Source of the DNA: an uncultured Opitutales bacterium
GTDB taxonomy: Bacteria > Verrucomicrobiota > Verrucomicrobiia > Opitutales > Intestinicryptomonadaceae
Assembly: GCA_944389215.1 (NCBI GenBank)
Contig: CALXLN010000049.1
Location: 1-54,113, forward strand
Reading direction: 5' to 3'
DNA length: 54,113 bases
Below the pieces are notes generated by a model. That model did not search any database and was not told the DNA's origin. It saw nothing but the letters and a program-made list of their open reading frames with translations. The translations under genes were made by a program, and so were the position numbers. Every line of letters starts with the position of its first letter. The first letter of the stretch is position 1. Shown here in pieces: positions 44,868-53,194 of the stretch.

Positions 44868-46751
44868 ATGAAGAAAATATTGTTGTTGTTGGTTTTTGCG
44901 GCTCTTATTGCAGCCGGGGGATTTTATTTCTTCAAGGATTCTATAGTTAAACAGGATTCTGAATATGTAAAGGGCCTGAAATCCGAAGCTGCAAAAATGT
45001 TTCCGTCCGATACAGACAAACAGCGGAAATGGGTTGAATCAAATGTCGCATACAAGGCTAGTTTGGACGCTTTGCCATACGATAAATCCTCCGAAGAATA
45101 TCGGAAGGTTTTGGAGCTTGCGGAAAATGCGTATCCGAATGATTTCGGACAGCGCTACGATTTTGCCGTTAGCCGCATGATAGCGGTGGAGGGGCTTAAA
45201 AATTTGGCTGCGCGCGTGGATTTGGGAGACCGTGAATACACTATTATAAGGCGCATGGCGGCAAAATCTTCCGACGACTTCCAGCGCCAGCTGGAGTACG
45301 CCCACGAATTGTACGGGATGATTTCGGAAATAAGAAAACAAAACGACGGACAAGGCATAACGCCTGAAGAATTTTCCAAGCTCTATGAAGACTTCATAAA
45401 AGATTTTGAGTCCGCGCCAAGCATCTCGGCGGCGGCTATAAACCGGGAGATAGAGGCTGTCAAGAATTTCAATTTTACGGAGTGCCCAAAAAGATTTAAC
45501 GGCGTCAAAGAGCTGCTGAAGTCGAAATATTCAAAGCCTACCGATAGAATAAAAGTTTTGCGCGAGGTTTTTGAGGGAAATCTTAAATCTTTGGAGTTGC
45601 CCAGCCTGGAGCATTATCCGTCGGCGGAAACCTGGAAAAACTCCGCGGATCCCACGATTAAGAGCATATTCAACCAGTCGGTATATTTCGCGCGCGTCGG
45701 AGACGTCGACTTGCCGGTGTTTTTCGTGTTGTATGGCGGCAAAAACTTTCTCGTAACGTCAGCCAAGATTTTGGAGAACGGAATCAAGGATATAGAAATT
45801 AAAAGGGGCGATGAGGTTTTAAAATGCAACGTGGCAAGATACGGAGTTTATAACTACGGCGTGGTTTTGATTCCGGACAAAGTTCCGACGGCAGCGCCTT
45901 TAAATTCCAACAATGTAAAATCTTCCTTCGACAACTTGCAGATTTTTGGAAAAAACCTGTTGGATATGGATATAAATGAAACTTTTGTTCCAATGTCGGC
46001 GGATAAGTCTAAAGTCTTGATGTATTCGAGCGATATCCCGCAGATTATGGCGTATTCTTCTCTGGTTTTAGACGATTCTCCAAACTCTTTGGTGGCGTTT
46101 AAAGCGGGGGGGGTTCTGACGCTTGATGAAGATAAAATTTCCATGAGCGCCGCCGATAAAGACGCGCTTTTTGCCCAATACTCGAAAATGTTTCCTGGTT
46201 TGCTAGAAAATATAAACGGATGCAAACGGATGGCGCTGTCGCAGTTTGTGTACGAGCCGTCTTTTATAAGGATTCCGGCTATACTCGGAAATGCGAGCAT
46301 CGATACGGATAAGGAGGAAAGGAATCTCGCTCTTTTGAAGACGCTTGCAAGGCAAAACCGCGCCATGATTAGGGCTCTGGCAAAGAACGAGTTCAAATAT
46401 ATGGTAAGCGAAGAATTTGCGGCGGAGTATCCTGAAATTTCAAACGCCTCGAAAGCGCGCGAAAAAGTATTTTTTGGCAGCAGGAAGATATCGCGGACAA
46501 ATTTCGGACGGTTTTATGTCCAGCATTTAAAAGAGATTTCAAATATTTTAAGCCAGCCCCTAATCGCGCTGGATTCAAAGAAAAGCGTGCTTTATCCTCT
46601 CTATTTCCTGCGCGAGATTGAAATTCGCAAAGCTCTCGTAAAAACTCTGTCTGACATATTGAAATCGCGCAATCTTTCTATTGAAGACGTTGTGTATAAG
46701 GATTTGGTGGGCGGTTTGGATGAAGAAAACTATACGCCGCCGAAAAAATAG
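44868..46751 (+). CDS. Membrane-anchored YPxDF-repeat protein, unknown function (third paralog)
   Basis: 627 residues starting 2 bp after the second paralog. Residues 3-22 are one membrane helix (ILLLLVFAALIAAGGFYFF). The helical part repeats AKMFPSDTDKQRKWVESN, NAYPNDFGQRYDFAV and KSSDDFQRQLEYA. The beta-rich middle (VYFARVGDVDLPVFFVLYGGKNFLV, YGVVLIPDKVP, SSLVLDDSPNSLVAF) aligns in order with the two upstream proteins but is the most diverged, with no catalytic triad seen. It ends with a charged helical region. Likely partner subunits of one periplasmic complex or paralogs under diversifying selection. Confidence 0.72.
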   Translation: MKKILLLLVFAALIAAGGFYFFKDSIVKQDSEYVKGLKSEAAKMFPSDTDKQRKWVESNVAYKASLDALPYDKSSEEYRKVLELAENAYPNDFGQRYDFAVSRMIAVEGLKNLAARVDLGDREYTIIRRMAAKSSDDFQRQLEYAHELYGMISEIRKQNDGQGITPEEFSKLYEDFIKDFESAPSISAAAINREIEAVKNFNFTECPKRFNGVKELLKSKYSKPTDRIKVLREVFEGNLKSLELPSLEHYPSAETWKNSADPTIKSIFNQSVYFARVGDVDLPVFFVLYGGKNFLVTSAKILENGIKDIEIKRGDEVLKCNVARYGVYNYGVVLIPDKVPTAAPLNSNNVKSSFDNLQIFGKNLLDMDINETFVPMSADKSKVLMYSSDIPQIMAYSSLVLDDSPNSLVAFKAGGVLTLDEDKISMSAADKDALFAQYSKMFPGLLENINGCKRMALSQFVYEPSFIRIPAILGNASIDTDKEERNLALLKTLARQNRAMIRALAKNEFKYMVSEEFAAEYPEISNASKAREKVFFGSRKISRTNFGRFYVQHLKEISNILSQPLIALDSKKSVLYPLYFLREIEIRKALVKTLSDILKSRNLSIEDVVYKDLVGGLDEENYTPPKK

Positions 46752-46862
46752 CTTAGCTTGCCGCACTTTTGAGAATTTGTGCGCGGACGATTTAAAGATA
46801 ATTGACAAACGCTACGTTATCGGATAAGGAATTGGCTTTTTAACATAGCATTCCATATAACC

Positions 46863-47867
46863 ATGAGAACAATTTTTATCTCGGTATTGATTTTGTCGGC
46901 GGGTTTTTTTGCAAACGCGCAAACGTACAATGTGTCCGTCGAAACCCAAGTTGGCGGAAGAATAGAAGATAGATTTAATTTCACAATGCAGGTCGGACAG
47001 CCCCAATATAAAGGCTTCGATTCGAAAATATTGGCGAAGCGTTATCGCACAAACGGTTTTGCGCATAAATTTTTGAAGGTCGATCCCGCCGACTTGATGG
47101 AGTCGGAAAAGAAAAACGGCGTTGCTGAGGAAGAGCAGGCCGCGGAGAAGAAGCCGATTGAAATCGCGCAGGAAAAGCTTGCAGCTTTGCGCAAGGAGCT
47201 TTCCATGGGAGAGCGCAGAACAGAGCAGATAAAAATGCGCGCCGAAACTTTGCGCGAACAGATAGCAGCCCTCGACGAGGTTGTTTCCAAAGGCGAGCGC
47301 AACCCCGCAGCATTCGCTTCAGCGTACGCCGCTTATATGAAAAAATACGAGCCCAACGCGGAGGAAGACGCAAATTACGAGCGCCTGATGAAACTCCGCC
47401 CAAAGGGCACTAGCGATGTCGAAGAAGTGGAGCTGGGGTCGTATTGCAGAATGACAATCGAAAAGGGCAACGAAAAAGCGGTGTCGATGAGGCTTAATTA
47501 CGCGTATTCGCGCATACTTTCATCTTTTTATTCCGAAGGAAACAATAACGACAACACAATCACCAAGTTTCCAATCTTTGAGCGCTACGAAAAACTCGGC
47601 GTTAAAGATTTGGTTTTGAATGTGGGCAAAACCTACTGTTTCCAATTTGGGAGAATGTCTCCCGACGAAGCCAAAACATTTCAGGAGGCTCTTGCGGCGA
47701 CATCGCTGTTTAGCGGCAGCGGAGATGCTTCTTTGCCGGAGAAAGAGCCCGAGGCTCCAAAATCTCCGTTGGATGCGCAAGGTTCGTACAGCGAAATCAA
47801 GCGCAAGTTTTCCTCCGACACCGGGCGCACTGTGCGCGTTCTGATTACCGTTAAAGTCGCCCGCTAG
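46863..47867 (+). CDS. Exported protein with coiled coil, unknown function
   Basis: Signal peptide MRTIFISVLILSAGFFANAQ. About 130 residues in the middle (AQEKLAALRKELSMGERRTEQ...EQIAALDEVV) form a coiled coil. A beta-like part (GSYCRMTIEKGNEKAVSMRL, VGKTYCFQFGRMS) precedes and follows it, with two Cys that could form a disulphide; the C-terminus is TVRVLITVKVAR. 334 residues. It is 111 bp after the trio, same strand, with no terminator seen between, so it may belong to the same unit. No family recognised. Confidence 0.7.
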   Translation: MRTIFISVLILSAGFFANAQTYNVSVETQVGGRIEDRFNFTMQVGQPQYKGFDSKILAKRYRTNGFAHKFLKVDPADLMESEKKNGVAEEEQAAEKKPIEIAQEKLAALRKELSMGERRTEQIKMRAETLREQIAALDEVVSKGERNPAAFASAYAAYMKKYEPNAEEDANYERLMKLRPKGTSDVEEVELGSYCRMTIEKGNEKAVSMRLNYAYSRILSSFYSEGNNNDNTITKFPIFERYEKLGVKDLVLNVGKTYCFQFGRMSPDEAKTFQEALAATSLFSGSGDASLPEKEPEAPKSPLDAQGSYSEIKRKFSSDTGRTVRVLITVKVAR

Positions 47868-47891
47868 AGGCGGTATTATAAGATTTTTCAT

Positions 47892-47942
47892 AAGGCGCTT
47901 TTTGCGGCAAGAAATTGCGTGTAAAAAGCGCGTTTTTATTTT
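47892..47942 (+). terminator. Terminator after the 46.9-kb exported-protein gene
   Basis: GCGCTTTTT (47895-47903) pairs with AAAAAGCGC (47923-47931); an inner GCAA-gaaa-TTGC stem extends it, and GTTTTTA follows. Confidence 0.8.
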
Positions 47943-48805
47943 AGAAATTTTGAAGAAATTTGCGCTGGGAGGTTTGAATTGCCTGTGAAATCAATCCGAT
48001 TGCAGAATAAGATTTTCAATGCGGCGTAATTGCAGAAGGGTTGGGGGCATGGAAATTATTGCTTTTATGCGCACCGGGGGGAATGTCTGAAAAATTTAGT
48101 TTGATATAAATTTTTAATGCCATGTTTAGCGCATGTTCGCAAATAGTTAGGCTAAATTATAGCCATAGGTTTTGGTAAATGTTTTCTTTTTTTTGTTCGG
48201 AGATTTTGACGCTGCAGCAGGAATATAAGCGCTGTATAAGAAATTTTTATTAAATCTGCCTGTCTTGAGGCGGAACTGAATTTTTTTTTGACTGCGCATA
48301 TAAGCATTGCCGGCGGCGGCGCGTAGAAATGCGGATTTAAATTTGTAAGTCGGCAATTATTTGTTGTATGCAGGTATATTTTAAAACTTTTTGCAAGCCG
48401 GTATATTTGCATTTTTATCTATTGCAATTAAGTAGGTGGAATGCGCGTTTGGCGAGGTTTGTCGCTTTATCGTTACAATATGTAACATATTGGTTTTAGG
48501 ATAGTAAGCTAATAGTTTTTTTCATTTCTAAAATGAATATTTATAAAAAAAACAAGTTTTACCAAAAATAGTAAAAAATTTTTTCGCTAAGTGATTGATA
48601 AAAATATTTGAATTGCCTGTTAAAATACAAAAAAAATTTTTTAACTACTGTAATAACATTATGATAAGTAAAATAGGCGAGCGTCTGTTCAAAGTATATA
48701 AAATTTCTTAATTCATTGGAAAATAAAGTATTGACTTTTAAATTCAATATTATTCAATATAAATCGAAAAATTTAAACGAAAACAATATTAAACCCATAC
48801 GAGCA
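47943..48805. other. 860-bp AT-rich intergenic region before the PEP-CTERM gene
   Basis: No frame here has the composition of a gene. Between 48140 and 48430 it is T-rich with GC islands; from 48430 to 48800 strongly AT-rich. It holds a 17-bp palindrome at 48476-48492 and is probably the regulatory region of the PEP-CTERM gene. Confidence 0.5.
48472..48492. promoter_or_regulatory. Overlapping palindromes, probable operator
   Basis: CAATATGT-a-ACATATTG is a perfect 8+1+8 palindrome (48476-48492), overlapped by GTTACA-ata-TGTAAC (48472-48486). Such symmetry is typical of a dimeric regulator's site. It lies 314 bp before the PEP-CTERM start. Confidence 0.55.
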
Positions 48806-50253
48806 ATGAATAACACAAAATTATACTTTATATTGACCGGCATATTTGCGGGTATCGCGGTATCGTTTGGCGAAACCGTTGTTCAATCAGGCAATTGGAG
48901 CGATTCTTCAACTTGGGGCGGCAGTGTCCCCGCTTCTTCCAGTGATTCACCGGTAAATGCTTTGGAATTTGGCTCTGACAATTTGACGCTGGGCGTAGAC
49001 GGCAACCAGTATATCAATTATATTGATACTGGTTCCAATACAAACACCACCATAAACATAGATTCCGGAAAGACGCTATATCTTCTTTCAACGACCGTTG
49101 GCGGCACTAATACCGTGGGAACTTCGTCGTCTAAAGACAACGTCTTGCACTTTACTGGAGAAGGCACTTTGAATCTTGGTGGTGCAGGAAAAAATGAGGG
49201 ATTTTTCATAAAAGGCACTTATATTTTCGATACCGCCGTAAATTACTCAAACAATGTCGGGTTCAAAGATACTTCTTCAATGTCGGGTTCTGCTACATAT
49301 AATAGGGATGTTAATGTAAGCGGCCAAATTTCGACGGGCGGAGGATGGGATATTACTGTATCTGAAGGCGTCAATATGGTTTTAACCGCTTCGTTCAATT
49401 TATGGGCAATAAATCGAGTTTATATTTAAAAGAAGGCGCGTCCATAGTCAGCAAGTCTGGCGGAGCTTGGATAAACAACGGCATCGTGGAAGGATATTTC
49501 AGCTCGGCGGGCAACCAGAATTGGAGAAGCAGCAGATACGCAATGAAAATAGGAAGCACCACGTTTACTTCCACATCCTCATTGGAGCGCGCAAGCAGCA
49601 GCACATATCACACTTTTATTGTCGGCGACATGGTGTCTTATGCGGGGGCGGGCAAGCTTAACATAGGCACAAAGCTTTATCTTAGCGACGGCAGTTCAAT
49701 GACGCTGAATTCTTCTGATGCGTTAAGAATTGCAGGAGCGTCGTCGCAAGGGGAGTCGGATATTTACATAGCGCAACAAAAATTTAACATCGACGGCTCC
49801 ACATATACGGAATATTTTAGCGCGTCGAACGCTTCGCTGATATTTGGCGCGGACAACGACATTGGCAATATTTATTTGGAAGATTCGTCCACGCTTAATA
49901 TAACTGCAAATGGGCATAAAGTAAATATAGCCGCATTTAAACCTAATTCCGACGGCGCAAACTTTAGTATAAACATTTACAATCTTACCGATTTTACCCT
50001 GAAAATCGGCTCTCTCGACAATATCGCGACCGAAGTCGATGAAGACGGCTTTTTGCGCACGACAGACAGCTTTATGGTGGCCGTCGACGAATATTTTCTT
50101 GATTACGCCTATCTCGTAGCTGCCGAAGACGGCGGCTATTGGGTAAACGTAACTTCCGCAGTTCCCGAACCCGCGGAATGTGCCCTTATTTTCGGTGCGC
50201 TTGCATGCGCGTTTGCGTTTGTAAAAAGGCGCGCAAAAAACAGGTTATTTTAA
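48806..50253 (+). pseudogene. PEP-CTERM exported repeat-rich protein, split by a frameshift
   Basis: ATG 48806 gives a signal peptide (MNNTKLYFILTGIFAGIAVS) and a Gly/Ser/Thr/Asn-rich passenger like autotransporter beta-helix proteins, which stops at 49429. A second frame, open from 49366 to 50253, continues the same kind of sequence without a signal and ends in the PEP-CTERM tail: VPEPAECALIFGALACAFAFV then KRRAKN. The shift is -1 between 49366 and 49429, as if one base were lost. No slippery heptamer in the right frame was found, so a mutation or sequence error is likelier than programmed frameshifting. No exosortase gene is in the window. Confidence 0.8.
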
Positions 50254-50286
50254 GGTATAAGAGATATAAGAAAGAAGTTTTGCTTC

Positions 50287-50318
50287 CGCGAGCCCTGTAT
50301 CGGGGCTCGCGTTTTTTT
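50287..50318 (+). terminator. Terminator after the PEP-CTERM gene
   Basis: Perfect 9-bp stem CGCGAGCCC and GGGCTCGCG, seven-base loop, then seven T. About 34 bp after the stop. Confidence 0.9.
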
Positions 50319-50430
50319 AGCTGTTGGCGCTTTTCGGAAAGTTTTAGGACTCTGTCTTGTTTGGCGAACGGGCGCAAATTTTTCGCGTATCCTATTTGTC
50401 GGGAATTTAGATTTTTGCGCTTGGCTTAAA

Positions 50431-50513
50431 GGCAGGGGAACCAGTCTTTAGAATTTGGCGTTTTGGCACAGAAGGGTTGAATTGCAGGAACAGAAGTTTT
50501 CGGTTCCCTTGCC
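50431..50513 (+). ncRNA. Candidate structured RNA (12-bp closing stem)
   Basis: GGCAGGGGAACC (50431-50442) pairs with GGTTCCCTTGCC (50502-50513), with one G-U, around a 59-base loop. A T-run follows at 50532-50538. The pairing could also be read on the other strand. No known RNA family was recognised. Confidence 0.3.
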
Positions 50514-50570
50514 GACGATATGCTTTGCAGATTTTTTTGAGCGGGGAATTTTAAACAGTTTGATACGGGC

Positions 50571-50600
50571 AAGTCTTAAATTGCCTTAAATGGGCTTAAA
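50571..50600. repeat. Three CTTAAA direct repeats at exact 10-bp spacing
   Basis: CTTAAA at 50575, 50585 and 50595, i.e. one helical turn apart, on the same face of DNA. Looks like a multi-site regulator array. Confidence 0.5.
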
Positions 50601-51493
50601 ATCAATAGCCGCGCGCGGAATTATTACAGTTGTTTTGAGAAAAAAACATCGCGCGCGGGGCCTGCCGCAAAAAAATCGAACATTTTAGGAAAATTAGAAT
50701 ATTGCATTGACAAAAAAGAGGTCTGCAAACCTGGTTTAAATCCTTTGAAATAACCTTTAATGCTGGCGTTATTCGCAAGGCGTAAAGAAGATTGTATGGG
50801 GCGGATGGCGTTTTATCTAAGGCTTATATACGCATTAATCGGTACGCCATAAGTTTTGCGCAAGCAGTTTGATTTTTTATTTTGCGCCGTTTTAGAGCAC
50901 CTGTGTGGTATGGACACATTTTCAACTATGCGTTTCCCGAAAGGTGATTGGTTTTGGGCCATAACGCGTTATTCGGAAATTGCCTCCGGGCAGCCGCCCA
51001 AGCAAAATTTGCGCGGGCGTGTCGGGATTGTTTTTTATCTCGGGGGGCGTTGTTTTTTATATTCGACTTTTCTTTCCCCAGCGCACAATGTGGATATTGT
51101 TTCCGCCATATTCTTTCAGGTTAAGACAGTGTTCGTATAGTTGCGAGTTGCGGTGTGGGAGTTTAAAATTTTAAAGGTGGCGTGGATATATAAATGATTG
51201 TATCGGCGCATTTGCGCATTTTACATCCGGCGGGACTTAGGCTCTTGCAGTTTTCATGCGGATTTTAGGAGAGAGAGTTGCAGCTTGGTTAGATGCTTGC
51301 TCTGCCAGTCGAGTGTTTTATCTCGGATTGCATGGGCGCGCGGCATGCGCGCTTTTTAGGTTCCGAATTTTTTTTCGCTGCTGTTTTTTTCGCCGCCGCT
51401 TACGGCTTTTACCGCCGCTTTGGTCGGCGCGCGCCGCCGTTTCTTTCGACGGTGTTAACCGCTGGGTTGTGCGCAGGCTTTCCCCGCGCGTTT

Positions 51494-51958
51494 TCAAGCG
51501 CGGTTGGCGTCGGAAAACCAGCCGTTTATTTCCAGAAATTTTTCGGCAAAATAATAGCCGCTTAGCAGGCTCCGGTCGGCGTCTCCCATGGCTCTTAATG
51601 CGGCGTATAAAGCCTCGACCGTGGCAAGCCCGTCGGGGTCGGAATGCATCTTTGACACGCGCGGATACGCCGTTTTTACGGACGGAGGAATAGAGCGTCT
51701 GGCAAAACTGCCGAAAATTTTTGCGCGTATTCGCGGAAGCAAAAACCATGTGCTGTCGAGCAACAGCAAAGGGCGTCCAAAGTCTTTCTCTGAAATTGCG
51801 GGGGCGCCCATTTCCAATACGGTAAATCCTGTGGCGTCGAATTGGAATTTATCGACCGCTTTTAGAAACTCGAAATTTGGATGGCCATGCAAATGCCTGA
51901 GAGAACATTTCTTTAGGTTCTCTCTCGGATGCCTTATTACTGTTACGCGGGTCTGCAA
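51494..51958 (-). CDS. Tsr3/DTW-domain (DUF367-like) aminocarboxypropyltransferase-like protein
   Basis: The start is TTG at 51958 (no better ATG; the frame is open further upstream to 52069). TVIRHPRENLKKCSLRHL is like the Tsr3 N-terminus. LLLLDSTWFLLPRIRAKI matches the DTW/SW motif, RSIPPSVKTAYPRV the substrate loop, and LATVEALYAALRAMG with FAEKFLEIN the C-terminal helices. Eukaryotic and archaeal Tsr3 add a 3-amino-3-carboxypropyl group to rRNA; bacterial DTW proteins modify tRNA uridine. 154 residues. Single gene, divergent from manC. Confidence 0.7.
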   Translation of the reverse strand: MQTRVTVIRHPRENLKKCSLRHLHGHPNFEFLKAVDKFQFDATGFTVLEMGAPAISEKDFGRPLLLLDSTWFLLPRIRAKIFGSFARRSIPPSVKTAYPRVSKMHSDPDGLATVEALYAALRAMGDADRSLLSGYYFAEKFLEINGWFSDANRA

Positions 51959-52082
51959 TTTAAGCTTGTTTATAAAAGAAAAGTATTGCGTTGTTCTTCG
52001 CCGCGGGTCAATAAGATTTTTTGGGATGGTTTGCTCTCTTATTGCTCGACAATCCGCAAAAAAATGGCACTATTGGTGGATT

Positions 52083-53159
52083 ATGAAAAGATATGCAGTC
52101 ATAATGGCCGGAGGCGTCGGAGAACGTTTTTGGCCGTTGAGCCGCGCTTCAAGACCAAAGCACTTGTGGAATGTTGTCGGCGGCAATGGCTGCTTGCTTG
52201 AACAAACCGTCGCCAGAGTATCAAAAATTGTGGACGCCAAAAATATTCTGGTCGTAACAAACAGCCGCCAAGCGGGAATTATTGCCGAAATCTGCGGAAA
52301 TCTGGATGCGTCGCAGATAATATCCGAGCCGGTTGGGCGCGATACGAGTGCTGCCATAGGGCTCGCTTCCGCATTGATTCGCTCGCGCGAAGGAGGCAAC
52401 GATGCCGCGTTTGCAGTGTTCCCGTCCGACCACACCGTCGGCGACGAAGACGCCTTTGCCGATACGATAAAAACCGCGTTTGAAATTGCTGAATCAGGCG
52501 ATAATCTCGTTGCGGTTGGAATACATCCAGACCGCCCTGCGACAGGCTACGGATACATAAAGCGCGGCGCGGAAATGGAAATATCGGGCAAAAAGTATTT
52601 CGCAGTGGAGAGGTTCTTTGAAAAGCCGAATATTGAAAGAGCGCGCGGATATGTGAAGTCGGGAAATTTTTATTGGAATGCCGGAATGTTCGTTTGGCGC
52701 GCAAATTCGATTCTCTCTGCGTTGCGGAAGAATCTGCCTAAGAGCGCGGAGGCTTTTGGTCGGATAGAAACGCGCATATCGGCGGGCGAGCCTCTTGATG
52801 AAGTTTTGGCTTCAGAATATTTCGCGCTCGAGAAAATCAGCATAGACTTTGCTGTTATGGAAAAAGCCGACAACGCGTATGTCGTCCCCGCCGAATTCGC
52901 ATGGGACGACGTAGGCTCGTGGACTGCGCTGGAAAGGCACATCCCCAGAGATTCGCAAGGCAATGCGTCGGTCGGAGAGGCGTATTTTTGCGGAGCAAAT
53001 AATTGCGCCGTCTTTGACGTTGCCGGAAGGGCAACTGCGCTTGTGGGCGTCGATAATCTGGTTGTAGTGCATTCTGCCGACGCAACTCTCGTGTGCGCAA
53101 AGGAATCTGCAGAAGATGTTAAAAAACTGATGCGCATGCTGCCGGAAAAATATCGGTAG
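52083..53159 (+). CDS. manC: Mannose-1-phosphate guanylyltransferase
   Basis: The frame is open from 51588 but ATG 52083, with GGTGGA just upstream, gives the family start MKRYAVIMAGGVGERFWPLS with the GG-G-R-K nucleotide loop (SRPKHLW). FPSDHTV, TGYGYIKRG, EKPN and FYWNAGMFVW are the sugar-nucleotide motifs; FAWDDVGSW is the signature of the GMP domain. 358 residues, without the C-terminal isomerase domain of bifunctional ManC. It makes GDP-mannose for glycans. lysS starts 35 bp later. Confidence 0.95.
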   Translation: MKRYAVIMAGGVGERFWPLSRASRPKHLWNVVGGNGCLLEQTVARVSKIVDAKNILVVTNSRQAGIIAEICGNLDASQIISEPVGRDTSAAIGLASALIRSREGGNDAAFAVFPSDHTVGDEDAFADTIKTAFEIAESGDNLVAVGIHPDRPATGYGYIKRGAEMEISGKKYFAVERFFEKPNIERARGYVKSGNFYWNAGMFVWRANSILSALRKNLPKSAEAFGRIETRISAGEPLDEVLASEYFALEKISIDFAVMEKADNAYVVPAEFAWDDVGSWTALERHIPRDSQGNASVGEAYFCGANNCAVFDVAGRATALVGVDNLVVVHSADATLVCAKESAEDVKKLMRMLPEKYR

Positions 53160-53194
53160 CAGTATTTTTTAATTTCGATTTGAGATATAAGAAA

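Larger units (their letters stand above)
50319..51493. other. 1.2-kb region without a convincing gene
   Basis: Frames such as 50856-51140 and 51256-51693 have cysteine/phenylalanine-rich or arginine-rich composition typical of chance frames in this genome. The region instead contains a long-range hairpin (50431-50513) and three helically phased CTTAAA repeats (50575-50600). It could be a decayed gene, an RNA gene or a regulatory region. Confidence 0.5.

Noticed and set aside
49366..49429. Programmed -1 frameshift in the PEP-CTERM gene
   Set aside because: The only heptamer-like site (TTTAAAA near 49427) is in the wrong frame for the shift; a mutation or sequence error explains the split better.
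51256..51693. Plus-strand frames of 145 and 90 codons in the gap before manC
   Set aside because: Rich in Arg, Cys and Phe, no ribosome site, and overlapping the end of the well supported Tsr3/DTW-like gene on the other strand.
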